Shown: positions 44,690 through 54,049 of the stretch, piece after piece
Layout: every line of letters starts with the position of its first letter
How positions within the stretch are numbered: the first letter of the stretch is position 1
From: Treponema sp.
GTDB taxonomy: Bacteria > Spirochaetota > Spirochaetia > Treponematales > Treponemataceae
Assembly: GCA_017548565.1 (NCBI GenBank)
Contig: JAFYZU010000007.1
Span: 58,179-122,178, forward strand
Length of the DNA stretch: 64,000 nt
Direction of reading: 5' to 3'
The notes under the pieces: generated by a model
What the model saw: only the letters and a program-made list of their open reading frames with translations
Told to the model about the DNA's origin: nothing
The model's database searches: none
Program-made: the position numbers and the translations under genes

Positions 44690-47600
44690 TTATAGAGAAT
44701 ATTCAGAAGCAGGATCTGTATCTACAGCGCCCTCTGCATATCTGATTTCGCCTTCAATCAGGGTTCCGTCTGCTAAGCGTATAAGTCCCTCTTTATCTTC
44801 ATCAGGGTGCTTTCCGACCGGTGCATTCGATAAAAGAAGCTTAAGTCTGTTAAGCTGATTTACTTCAGATGAACCCGGATCATAATCAATTGCACTTATA
44901 TTAGCCTGAGGGAATCTTCGTCTCAATTCCTTGATCATTCCTTTGCCGGTTACGTGGTTCGGAAGACAGGCAAACGGCTGTACACAGGCAATGCTTGGAC
45001 AACCTTCGTTAATAAGTTCAACCATCTCTGCTGTTAAAAACCATCCTTCGCCCGTAATGTTACCAAGCTGAACGATATCATTAACACCTTTCATAAGGCT
45101 ATATATAGATGATGGAGCTTCAAAACGATTACTCTTTTTAAGATATTTTTTCATCTTACGGCGATAAAGCTCAAGCCCCCATACTAAAAGCTTTGCATTA
45201 CGCTTTGTTTTTTTAGGGAAAGCAAGCTCATCATGACGGAAAATACCTGTAGAGAATGAATAGAAGAAGAAATCTGCTAAATCAGGCATTACACATTCCG
45301 CACCTTCACGTTCAATTGTATCTACAATCTGATTGTTTGCCGTAGGATGGAATTTTACGAGGATTTCACCAACTACACCGACACGAGGCTTTTTAATAGG
45401 TTTTAATGCAAGAGTATCAAAATCATGAATAATGTTTTTCAAAAGCTTATGATATTTATGTCCGCTTACATGCTTCGTAAACATAGCTTCTGCTCTGGAA
45501 GTCCATTTTTCATAAAGCTGATTTGCACTTCCAGGGACTGCTTCATAAGGACGGGTTCTGTATAAAACACGCATAAGAACATCGCCGACCATCACTGCTT
45601 TTACAAGATTATCAACGAGCGGTAAAGTAAGCTTAAAGCCGGGATTACTTTCAAAGCCCTGTGCACTAAGCGAAAGAACCGGAATATGTCCCCAGCCCGC
45701 ATCGTTCAGCGCACGACGGATAAAGCCGATGTAATTTGTTGCACGACAGCCGCCACCAGTCTGAGTTATTACAAGAGCAACCTTCTTAAGATCATAAAGA
45801 CCACTTTCAAGTGCCGCAATCATCTGACCTGCAACAAGCAGCGACGGATAACAGGCATCGTTATTTACATATTTTAATCCCGCTTCTACTGCCTTAGGAT
45901 CTACTGCATCAAGAACTACAAAATTGAAATCACCGCTCTTGAATGCACTTTGAAGAAGCTTGAAATGAATCGGTGACATCTGTGGTCCGATAATCGTATA
46001 ATTTTTCTTCATCTCTTCCGTAAATACAACCCTGTTATAAGCAGAAGAATGAATTGTAAACTTTCGTTTGTTTCGTCTTCTTTCCTTAACCGCAGCAATC
46101 AGTGATCTTATTCGGATTCTGACGGCACCAAGATTAGAACCTTCATCAATCTTTATAAGAGTGTACATTCTGTTTTTTGCACGAAGGATTTCATCAACCT
46201 GATCAGCAGTAACCGCATCAAGACCGCAGCCGAAAGATGTAATCTGTACAAGCTCAAGGTTTGCCATTTCTGAAACAAAGCTTGCGGCTCGATACAATCT
46301 GTTGTGATAAGTCCACTGATCTATGATTCTAAGCGGCCGTTCGATATTTCCAAGATGAGCGACAGAATCTTCGGTAAACACGGCAAGTCCAAGTCCGTTA
46401 ATCAGTTCCGGAATACCATGATTAATTTCAGGATCAAGGTGATATGGGCGTCCCGCAAGGACAATACCGCTTGCACCCTTTGTAATTATTTCTTCAAGAG
46501 CATCCTCTCCTGCCTTTCGTATTTCTTCCTTAAATTTTTCCTGCTCTTCCCATGCCTTGTCTACCGCCTTTTTAATCTGCGCTTTAGTCAATTGCGGAAA
46601 ATGAGGAATAAGCTCTTCGCATAAACGTTCAGCAAGACGAGGTCTGTCGTAAATAGGCAGGAACGGATCCATATACAAAATAGATGAATCCTGACGAAGT
46701 GCATCAATATTGTTTCTTAAAACTTCCGGATAGCTTGTTACAATAGGACAGTTATAATGATTTCCAGCCCCCATATCCTCCTGTTTTTCGTAAGGAGCAC
46801 AAGGATAAAATATAAACTTACATCCCCGCTGAATGAGGCTTTCTACATGACCATGACTGATTTTTCCAGGATAACATACAGATTCAGAAGGAATAGTTTC
46901 AAGACCCTTTTCGTAAACATTTCTTGAAGAACGCTGTGAAAGCACTACACGGAAACCAAGCTCATTGAAGAACGTAAACCACAAAGGATAATTTTCATAC
47001 ATGTTAAGTACACGAGGAATTCCTACATCACCCATAGGTGCATCCTCAGGTTTTCGTGGAGCATAGCGGAAGGTACGCTTATATTTCCAGTCAAAAAGAT
47101 TAGGAAGAGGACCTGTATCATCCTCAAGCGCCTTGTTTTTATCACTTGCGGCTAGAACATTTTTACCTTCAATTTCGGCACCTTTTTCACACCGATTACC
47201 GGTTACAAAGGTTCTTACCTCACTGTCGGTTTTAAATGTATTGATAGTTAAAAGACAATTGTTCTGACATTTTCCGCATCTCTTTAAATCAAGGTCAACT
47301 TTAAAGCTGTCTAGATCCTTCAAAGTTGCAATGCCCGAACGCACATCATGAAAGGTACCCTCAGGCTCACCTGGTTTTGGTGCAGTTAAATCAAGCCATT
47401 GATCGTAAGCAATCAAGGCAGAACCATAAGCACCCATCAAACCTGCGACATCCGGTCTGTAAACATTTACACCCGCGATTTTTTCAAATGCCCGGAGAAC
47501 TGCATCATTATTAAACGTTCCGCCCTGAACAACTACCTTTGTTCCTATTTCACTTGCTTTTCTTAATTTAATTACTTTAAAAAGCGCATTCTTGATTACT

Positions 47601-49183
47601 GAATAAGAAAGACCTGCTGAAATATCGGCAACAGATGAACCTTCTTTCTGAGCCTGCTTTACCCTTGAATTCATGAAAACAGTACAACGGCTTCCTAAAT
47701 CTACAGGCTTTGGAGCCATAAGCGCAATCTTACTGAATTCCCTTACATCCATTCCCATTGTGTGAGCGAAATTATCGAGGAATGAACCGCAGCCCGAAGA
47801 ACATGCTTCGTTCAACTGAATGGAAACTATTGCACCATCCTTCATCCGAAGACATTTCATGTCCTGTCCGCCGATATCAAGAAGGAATTCAACGCCGGGA
47901 ACAAAGAAATCTGCAGCCCTGAAATGAGTGATTGTTTCAACTTCGCCCGCATCTACGTTAAAAGCAGACTGGAACAAAACCTCACCATACCCTGTAGAAA
48001 CTGCACGTGCAATATAAACATCTTCGGGTAACTTTGAATATAATTCTTTTAAAACTTTAGTTGCAAGTTCAACAGGATTTCCCTGATTCGACGCATAAAA
48101 ATCCCAGAGGATTCTTCCATCTTTATCTATTAAAATTGCCTTTGTGGTTGTAGAGCCCGCATCGAGTCCTAAGAAAACAGGTCCGTGCGTTTTACTTAAA
48201 TCACCACGCTTTGCCTTCTGTTCACTGTGACGTACTTCAAATTCATCAAGCTCTGCCTGATCTTTAAAAAGCGGTTCAAGTCTCTGAACTTCAGATAATT
48301 CTGCACCGACAAGATTCTGAAGACTTGATTTGAATTCTGCAATAGTCGGAAACTTAAAATCATCCGGGAGCTTCCGTTCTGCACTGTATGCACATCCGCT
48401 TGCAACAAAAAGCTGTGAATTTTCAGGAACAATTATTTCATCTTCCTTTAGTTTCAGGGTTTCTACGAATCTGTATCTAAGCTGATCCATAAAATGAAGC
48501 GGGCCACCTAAGAATGCTACATTACCGCGGATTGGTTTACCGCAGGCAAGACCGGAAATTGTCTGTGAAACGACAGCCTGAAAAATTGAAGCGGCGATAT
48601 CTTCCCTTCTTGCACCTTCATTTATAAGCGGCTGAATATCTGTCTTTGCAAAAACACCGCATCGGGCTGCAATTGAATAAATCTGCTGAGCACCTTTTGC
48701 AAGCTCATTCAAACCGGAAGCATCAGTTTCAAGCAGCGCAGCCATCTGATCTATAAACGCACCCGTACCGCCCGCACAGGTTCCATTCATACGCTGCTCG
48801 ACACCGCCTTTAAAATATGTAATCTTAGCGTCTTCACCGCCAAGCTCAATTACAACATCTGTTCTTGGAATTAATTTCTTTACTGAAGTTGTAGCGGCTA
48901 TTACTTCCTGAATAAAAGGAATTTCAAGCCACTGAGAAACAGAAAGACCACCGGAACCGGTTACTTTTACTGAAACACACTGATTGTCGCCTAAAGGACA
49001 ATTCTTCGTTAATTCATCTAAAGCCTTTGTTACAACTTTAATAATTGTACTGCGTATATCTGCTCTATGGCGCTGATAGTCACCATAAACTAATTCATCA
49101 TTATCATCAATTACAGCAACTTTAACTGTTGTTGAACCGACATCAATACCAATACGTACAGGTAAATTACTATATAATGCCAT
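44690..49183 (-). CDS. Giant (R)-2-hydroxyacyl-CoA dehydratase activase-like protein
   Basis: A 1,497-residue cytosolic protein with two BadF/BadG/BcrA/BcrD-type ATPase domains. The first (~10-280) has GIDVGSTTVKVAVID, ELGGEDAKIT and NGTCAGGTGAF. The second (~335-620) has GLDAGSTTTKAILID, DIGGQDMKCLRMK and NEACSSGCGSFLDNF. A DUF2229-like and HgdB-like region (~700-1450, with SERVCYPGKISHGH-like Cys motifs, TSFGCGLDAVTADQV and QTGGGCRATNY) follows. Activases of this type use ATP to drive single electrons, via an iron-sulfur cluster, into a radical dehydratase or reductase. The fused form occurs in anaerobes, including spirochaetes, and its substrate is not known. A leaderless promoter is likely. 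Confidence 0.88.
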   Translation of the reverse strand: MALYSNLPVRIGIDVGSTTVKVAVIDDNDELVYGDYQRHRADIRSTIIKVVTKALDELTKNCPLGDNQCVSVKVTGSGGLSVSQWLEIPFIQEVIAATTSVKKLIPRTDVVIELGGEDAKITYFKGGVEQRMNGTCAGGTGAFIDQMAALLETDASGLNELAKGAQQIYSIAARCGVFAKTDIQPLINEGARREDIAASIFQAVVSQTISGLACGKPIRGNVAFLGGPLHFMDQLRYRFVETLKLKEDEIIVPENSQLFVASGCAYSAERKLPDDFKFPTIAEFKSSLQNLVGAELSEVQRLEPLFKDQAELDEFEVRHSEQKAKRGDLSKTHGPVFLGLDAGSTTTKAILIDKDGRILWDFYASNQGNPVELATKVLKELYSKLPEDVYIARAVSTGYGEVLFQSAFNVDAGEVETITHFRAADFFVPGVEFLLDIGGQDMKCLRMKDGAIVSIQLNEACSSGCGSFLDNFAHTMGMDVREFSKIALMAPKPVDLGSRCTVFMNSRVKQAQKEGSSVADISAGLSYSVIKNALFKVIKLRKASEIGTKVVVQGGTFNNDAVLRAFEKIAGVNVYRPDVAGLMGAYGSALIAYDQWLDLTAPKPGEPEGTFHDVRSGIATLKDLDSFKVDLDLKRCGKCQNNCLLTINTFKTDSEVRTFVTGNRCEKGAEIEGKNVLAASDKNKALEDDTGPLPNLFDWKYKRTFRYAPRKPEDAPMGDVGIPRVLNMYENYPLWFTFFNELGFRVVLSQRSSRNVYEKGLETIPSESVCYPGKISHGHVESLIQRGCKFIFYPCAPYEKQEDMGAGNHYNCPIVTSYPEVLRNNIDALRQDSSILYMDPFLPIYDRPRLAERLCEELIPHFPQLTKAQIKKAVDKAWEEQEKFKEEIRKAGEDALEEIITKGASGIVLAGRPYHLDPEINHGIPELINGLGLAVFTEDSVAHLGNIERPLRIIDQWTYHNRLYRAASFVSEMANLELVQITSFGCGLDAVTADQVDEILRAKNRMYTLIKIDEGSNLGAVRIRIRSLIAAVKERRRNKRKFTIHSSAYNRVVFTEEMKKNYTIIGPQMSPIHFKLLQSAFKSGDFNFVVLDAVDPKAVEAGLKYVNNDACYPSLLVAGQMIAALESGLYDLKKVALVITQTGGGCRATNYIGFIRRALNDAGWGHIPVLSLSAQGFESNPGFKLTLPLVDNLVKAVMVGDVLMRVLYRTRPYEAVPGSANQLYEKWTSRAEAMFTKHVSGHKYHKLLKNIIHDFDTLALKPIKKPRVGVVGEILVKFHPTANNQIVDTIEREGAECVMPDLADFFFYSFSTGIFRHDELAFPKKTKRNAKLLVWGLELYRRKMKKYLKKSNRFEAPSSIYSLMKGVNDIVQLGNITGEGWFLTAEMVELINEGCPSIACVQPFACLPNHVTGKGMIKELRRRFPQANISAIDYDPGSSEVNQLNRLKLLLSNAPVGKHPDEDKEGLIRLADGTLIEGEIRYAEGAVDTDPASEYSL

Positions 49184-49189
49184 TTTTAT

Positions 49190-49218
49190 ATTTTATTGCT
49201 TAATGGCAAAATTTTCAA
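49190..49218 (-). promoter_or_regulatory. Promoter of the activase gene; predicted leaderless start
   Basis: Minus strand: TTGAAA (49213-49218), 17 bases, TAAAAT (49190-49195), six bases, then ATG at 49183, with no Shine-Dalgarno. Confidence 0.6.
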
Positions 49219-49231
49219 TATGAGCAATACC

Positions 49232-49873
49232 CTATTCCTTCAGCTCAAATTTCTGATTTTCAACCGGTTGAAATATAGCCTTATAAAGATTTATTGTTTT
49301 TCCGGACCTTTCTTCAATTTCCTGTTTTGCTGCATCATAATTATCCTGGACAGTAATCTTTGATATTTTAAAATTTGGACCTTCAAGATAAAAATCAATA
49401 TCACCAATATAAATATATTTTATATCTTTAGTAACCGGAATTTTAAACACAAGTGGGAGACTAACAAAAAATTTACCACTGCTGTAAAAATACCACATTA
49501 TTAAAAGTTTTACATTAAGCTCTGTTTTTTTCTTAACTTTCTTTATTGTCTGTGTTGATAAAAAAAGCTCTTGCGGTAAACGAATATATAATTCATCTTC
49601 CGTATACTGAGGCTCCGGATATTTTCTGGTTTTCCTTTCATATATATCATTTATCAGCTGATAACAGTCAGGCGTAGAAAAATCTGTTATTCCGAAGGTT
49701 TTTGCATAAAATTCAAAATTCTCATTGTCGACATGAACTTTAATTCTACCTGAAACAACAACTTCCTTTGACATAGGATTAAAATTTACGCCTTCACTAA
49801 AAGTAAGAGAATGTGTTAAAAACAAAACTGTACAAAAAATAATTCTTTTTAAATTCTTACTGATTATCTGCAT
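49232..49873 (-). CDS. Secreted protein, second gene of the poly-G operon
   Basis: A 213-residue protein. I place the start at 49873 (MQIISKNLKRIIFCTVLFLT) because it gives a clean signal peptide and has a purine-rich AAGAAGAA site upstream; a longer frame begins at 49978. The start lies inside the end of the preceding lipoprotein gene (17-base overlap). The mature part is beta-rich with charged residues and no recognised motif (V-V-V-S-G-R-I-K-V-H-V, then FYLEGPNFKISKITV). It is probably periplasmic and made together with the lipoprotein. Confidence 0.6.
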   Translation of the reverse strand: MQIISKNLKRIIFCTVLFLTHSLTFSEGVNFNPMSKEVVVSGRIKVHVDNENFEFYAKTFGITDFSTPDCYQLINDIYERKTRKYPEPQYTEDELYIRLPQELFLSTQTIKKVKKKTELNVKLLIMWYFYSSGKFFVSLPLVFKIPVTKDIKYIYIGDIDFYLEGPNFKISKITVQDNYDAAKQEIEERSGKTINLYKAIFQPVENQKFELKE

Positions 49874-50618
49874 CTTTTTTATTCTTCTTTGCATCTTTAT
49901 ATTCTTTATATGCTTTATCAAGCTCTGTCTTATATGCTCCAACAAGTTCTTCAAATGAATCATACCATAAAGTTCCATAATATAATTTTTTAAATACCTT
50001 TAAATCAGATTTCATATGAGCCCACTTATTTAATTTATTACTAAAATCCCAACCGTTCTTAATAACAACAACTTCAGGTTTAAATGGCTTTTCTATATAA
50101 GGATTGTCTGCTTTATAAGGATAATTATCTGTTGTTCCAAACTTCTTAGACCTAAATGCCGGTCCACCAGAAACTTTTAACTCTGCTACATCTACAAATG
50201 TTGCAGCCAAATCATCATAATAATAAAACCCTGGTTTTTCAGGTACATCAATTATATAAAACTGCTCATTAACGCCCATTTCTATATCAATTTCATTTGT
50301 AATACAGTTTTTCATAGCAACAGAACCTGTAACGACCTGCCCTTTGATTTTTGTAAGCAGATATTTACTGCCTGGCTTACAAGGAAGAAAAATAACCATT
50401 TTATTTTTTGGTTCAATTATCTGTTCATCAACTCCCCTGGCAGAATCAATCTGTTTAAACGTAAACTCTCCTGAACCCCAAAGATGAAAACAAATGACAC
50501 AGGAATTTTCATCATACAGCGTGATATTAGAACCGACCTTTGTAGAAGCACAGCCTGTAATACCAATAAAAAATAAAAACAATCCAAGAAATTTAAACAA
50601 GACAGCCTTTTTTTTCAT
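49857..50618 (-). CDS. Lipoprotein under a poly-G promoter
   Basis: A 253-residue lipoprotein (MKKKAVLFKFLGLFLFFIGITGC, lipid Cys at ~23), with GAGGAA before the ATG. The mature domain has alternating Lys/Asp-rich and beta stretches (e.g. GSKYLLTKIKGQVVTGSV), and the end is a highly charged helical tail (KAYKEYKDAKKNKKDADNQ). No known family. The promoter region contains a run of 13 G, so expression may vary between cells. The next gene overlaps its end. Confidence 0.7.
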   Translation of the reverse strand: MKKKAVLFKFLGLFLFFIGITGCASTKVGSNITLYDENSCVICFHLWGSGEFTFKQIDSARGVDEQIIEPKNKMVIFLPCKPGSKYLLTKIKGQVVTGSVAMKNCITNEIDIEMGVNEQFYIIDVPEKPGFYYYDDLAATFVDVAELKVSGGPAFRSKKFGTTDNYPYKADNPYIEKPFKPEVVVIKNGWDFSNKLNKWAHMKSDLKVFKKLYYGTLWYDSFEELVGAYKTELDKAYKEYKDAKKNKKDADNQ

Positions 50619-50659
50619 ATTTTTTTCCTCACTTAATTTAATAAAAATTTCTAAGGAAA

Positions 50660-50690
50660 ATTATAACAGAAAAATCACCCCCCCCCCCCC
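50660..50690 (-). promoter_or_regulatory. Promoter with G13 homopolymer in the spacer/-35 region
   Basis: On the minus strand TATAAT (50660-50665) lies 12 bases downstream of a run of 13 G (50678-50690, C on the plus strand). The expected -35 would fall inside the run. A change of run length by slippage would alter promoter spacing. Poly-G tracts upstream of tpr genes in Treponema pallidum are known to act this way. Confidence 0.7.
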
Positions 50691-50747
50691 GAATAGGTGA
50701 AATCCCCTATATATGAAAAAAAAACAATTTTATGTAAGCATTATCTT

Positions 50748-52277
50748 CTATTTTTGAAGTATCTTTACCTGTGCACCCGGTTTTACATTCGAAAGATTAA
50801 AATTTACAGGATTTCCTTCTGCATCAAGCTCAGGCATAAAAAGAAAATAATCCTGACCAAAAGGATATATTTTCCCGCGGACATTTTCCAGTCCGACGAT
50901 TTCTACCGGCGTTCCATTTTCAGTTACAAGATAACGTGCTTTAGGTGCAACATAAATAGTAATATTATCTTTATCTGTTGCCGTTACGACTACTGCATTA
51001 AAAGGTGTATACAAAATCAGTTCCGATATACAATCGGTATAAATATCAAGCCGGTTTTTATAAGTTGTACCAAGACTCGCAATTCTCTGATTCAAAGCCT
51101 CTTTTTCCTGATTAAGATTTTTTACGTTTTCATTTAGTTTTGCAATTTCCGCCTTAAGATTCAGATTATCATTATTAAGTTCATTCAAAGTCGAAAGGAA
51201 AGTCTGGCTCATCTGATCAACAAGCATATCCATCGTGTTTACGTACTCAGGAATTGAGTTTTTCTGAGGAAGCGATGAAACAGGTTTTTTCAGATATTTA
51301 TAATCATCATAAATTGCCTGATATTCACTAATATTCGAAATTACAGTTTCATTTGAAATATTATTGTCACCGGCAAAGGTTCTGGCATTCATCACTTGTG
51401 CATTCTTATTCTTAGCATTATCTATGATTGAATCTGCTTTTGAATCTTTAAGAACCGGATCAAGATTGTTCAATTCTGTTTTATATCTTCCTGCAACCTC
51501 ACCAACCGCATTACGTACATTTTTTCCTTTGGCATTTCTGTCATTTGAAATAGTATTCTGAAGCTCAGTAATTCTGTCCTCATACATTTTAGTTATACGT
51601 TCAATTTCCATTTCCTGAACCTTACGCTGACTGTTCAGGGCCTGTTCCTGTTCCTTTGCAGATTCAAGCATTGCAGCATCATAGCTGTCAAGTTCCTTTT
51701 TATAATTATCTATCTCAAGCTCAAGCGTAGTAATTTTCTGTTCATACGAAGATTTTATTTCCCTTACCTTTTTATTATAAGCATTTTCTACCGCCCATTT
51801 TCTCTGATTAATCTGACTCTGAGAACGAAGATTAAGTGAATCTATGACAAAAAGCTCATTTTCCTTTTCTGCTTCTGCCTCCTGTATTTCCGACTGCATC
51901 TGCGATTCAAGAAGGATTTTTTCTTTCACTGCATTGTCATAGTTCACCTGAACCTTTGAAACGTTATTCAAAAGATCACGAAGATTAAGGTCTTCAAATT
52001 CCTCGAGATTAACTTCAATCTTTTCGTTATTCTTATTGATGATTACAGACATCAGATATGCTGCACCAAAAACTGCTGCGGCACAGACAATAAGAACAAG
52101 TGCGGCAAAAGGAGATTTGTGCTTTTTAGTTTTTGCATATTCCTTTTCCAGATCATAAGTATTAACAGAGGATGTTCTTGTCTGAATGTTATTCAACTCT
52201 TCGTTTAAGAATAACAGCACATCCTTATGACGCTGTGCAGGCGTTAAATCCTTTGCTATTTTGTTGCCATTGTCCAT
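50748..52277 (-). CDS. Membrane-anchored coiled-coil protein, partner of the second cyclase
   Basis: A 509-residue protein. A short cytosolic part (~1-50) is followed by one membrane helix (~52-75, FAALVLIVCAAAVFGAAYLMSV). A long coiled coil (~85-400, Glu/Lys/Gln/Leu-rich heptads with a break near 260-320) and a small beta C-terminal domain (~410-509, ending FNLSNVKPGAQVKIL) follow. The start overlaps the cyclase gene by 22 bases, so the two are coupled. A role as a structural sensor or scaffold for the cyclase is inference. It ends before the poly-G promoter of the next operon. Confidence 0.7.
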   Translation of the reverse strand: MDNGNKIAKDLTPAQRHKDVLLFLNEELNNIQTRTSSVNTYDLEKEYAKTKKHKSPFAALVLIVCAAAVFGAAYLMSVIINKNNEKIEVNLEEFEDLNLRDLLNNVSKVQVNYDNAVKEKILLESQMQSEIQEAEAEKENELFVIDSLNLRSQSQINQRKWAVENAYNKKVREIKSSYEQKITTLELEIDNYKKELDSYDAAMLESAKEQEQALNSQRKVQEMEIERITKMYEDRITELQNTISNDRNAKGKNVRNAVGEVAGRYKTELNNLDPVLKDSKADSIIDNAKNKNAQVMNARTFAGDNNISNETVISNISEYQAIYDDYKYLKKPVSSLPQKNSIPEYVNTMDMLVDQMSQTFLSTLNELNNDNLNLKAEIAKLNENVKNLNQEKEALNQRIASLGTTYKNRLDIYTDCISELILYTPFNAVVVTATDKDNITIYVAPKARYLVTENGTPVEIVGLENVRGKIYPFGQDYFLFMPELDAEGNPVNFNLSNVKPGAQVKILQK

Positions 52278-53938
52278 ATTCCACTCCAGTCTGCAGGGGC
52301 ACTTTTAAGTCCCATTCTTTCCAGAAATACCTGTGTAACTTCAAGATCACAATCCTTAAAATGTTTACGGGCTGTTTTCCAGTCACCCTTATAGTAAGCA
52401 GCAAGTCCCTGCTCAAATACCTTATATCGCTCAATATAATCAAAAGTAACTTCCGAACAGTCAAGCGGGAAATATACCTTTTTACCTTCTGTTTTTCCCT
52501 TTACCTGAACCGTATCAATCTCAAAGAACATAAAGCGTTCCGTTTCTTTTTCAACTTCTTCCTTAATATATTCAGATACAATTACCGGTACATGATAGAT
52601 TCTCGTTAATCCTTCAAGACGAGAAGCTGAGTTAACATTATCACCGATAACCGTATTTGCCATATGTTCATTTGAACCGATATTTCCATAGAAAACCTTA
52701 CCGCCATCAATTCCGACACCTACATCAAGCAATACTGCTTCAAAAACCCTTTCTTCAGATTCAGTAAGCTTTCTGGTCTTTTCAATTTCCTGTCGTCTTT
52801 CAATCATCGTCTGACGCAGATTTGCCGTTACATGAGTAATATCCCACGCAGCCCTGATTGAATTGTATGATTTAGAAAAATCTGAATTTAGTGTACCGTA
52901 AATTGCAAGAATTGCATCACCGATGATTGAACCTACTACACCGTTATTTTCATGTACGCTGTGAATTACCTTGTTATAGTGAACGTTCAGAACATCGATG
53001 ATATCATTTCCAAGTGTTTCCGTTCTGTACGTAAAGCTTCTGATATCGGAAAAAAGAATCGTAAGCTCACGCTGTTTTCCTTCAAGAGATATTCCCTGTT
53101 CTGAATACGCTTTTGCAACAACGTCCTTTGATACGAATTTTTGGAATGTTCCAAGAAGATTATTTACCGAAGACGAAAGAGAGTTGAACGAAGCCGCAAG
53201 ATATGTAATATCATCATTCGGTGCTTCACTTAAATCTATTAACTCAAGCTGCTTGTGCTTCTGCATTTCATAAAGGTCACGGGTTATCTGTCGTACAGTT
53301 CTGAATTCCCGTTTAAGAAGGATAAAACCAATTACGATAAAGAATGCCGTAAGAACAATTATGATGATTGAAATTACAAGAACAATACGTCCGGTGTTAC
53401 GCGAAAGATCAGATCTGTTTTCTGCACGGATAAGGAACATATCCCAATCCGGCTGATATTTATAAACACCAAAATAATCACCTGTTCTGTTTGAAAAATG
53501 AATGGAACCTTCTGTCGTACCGTTTGCAAGATCTATGCAAAGCTTATCAACGATATTATCCTCGAGCTGAAAATAATTCCTGTATGTATCTTTATTGTAT
53601 GAATAAAATAAAATTTCTTTGTTCTGAGAAACACCAAGCGCAACACTGTTTGTATTTGCAAAACCTGATTTTGCAGACTTTGCCATTGTTTCCATGCACT
53701 GCTCTTTGTCTTTTGAATAAAGATAAATCTGATACTGGTTTGCAGAATTCGTATATAATTCCTTAAGCTGTTCAACCATTACCGTATTATTCAGACTGAT
53801 TATTTCCTTCTGCGATAACTGTATTGTAATGATGTTTGTAGCAAAGTTTGAAAGAAGAATTAACGCAATAAAAATGACGATAATCTTAAGGCCAAGCGGC
53901 ACGATTCTTGTTTTACCTACTTTAGAAAATAAACCCAT
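52256..53938 (-). CDS. Membrane class III nucleotide cyclase with atypical substrate residue
   Basis: A 560-residue protein. A membrane helix (~15-38) and an extracellular domain (~40-170) come first. A second helix (~178-205), a HAMP-like linker and a class III cyclase domain (~280-480) follow, with a TPR-like C-terminal tail (~490-545). The cyclase has ILFSDIRSFTYR and SIIGDAILAIYG for the metal Asp residues and TVIGDNVNSASRLEG for the transition-state residues. The usual Lys three residues before GD, which selects adenine, is Ser here, so the base specificity cannot be assumed to be ATP. GGAG precedes the ATG. It heads an operon with the coiled-coil protein. Confidence 0.85.
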   Translation of the reverse strand: MGLFSKVGKTRIVPLGLKIIVIFIALILLSNFATNIITIQLSQKEIISLNNTVMVEQLKELYTNSANQYQIYLYSKDKEQCMETMAKSAKSGFANTNSVALGVSQNKEILFYSYNKDTYRNYFQLEDNIVDKLCIDLANGTTEGSIHFSNRTGDYFGVYKYQPDWDMFLIRAENRSDLSRNTGRIVLVISIIIIVLTAFFIVIGFILLKREFRTVRQITRDLYEMQKHKQLELIDLSEAPNDDITYLAASFNSLSSSVNNLLGTFQKFVSKDVVAKAYSEQGISLEGKQRELTILFSDIRSFTYRTETLGNDIIDVLNVHYNKVIHSVHENNGVVGSIIGDAILAIYGTLNSDFSKSYNSIRAAWDITHVTANLRQTMIERRQEIEKTRKLTESEERVFEAVLLDVGVGIDGGKVFYGNIGSNEHMANTVIGDNVNSASRLEGLTRIYHVPVIVSEYIKEEVEKETERFMFFEIDTVQVKGKTEGKKVYFPLDCSEVTFDYIERYKVFEQGLAAYYKGDWKTARKHFKDCDLEVTQVFLERMGLKSAPADWSGIWTMATK

Positions 53939-54014
53939 CGGTCATCTCCATACAAAAAATATTTTATACTTTTATATAGATAAAACTTTCTTATATTTTA
54001 CTATTATAAAGCAA

Positions 54015-54043
54015 TTGTCTATTTTTCTCAACTTTGATATTTT
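54015..54043 (+). promoter_or_regulatory. murJ promoter; predicted leaderless start
   Basis: TTGTCT (54015-54020), 17 bases, TATTTT (54038-54043) with a TGA extended -10, then six bases to the ATG at 54050. There is no Shine-Dalgarno. Confidence 0.65.
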
Positions 54044-54049
54044 ATATTT

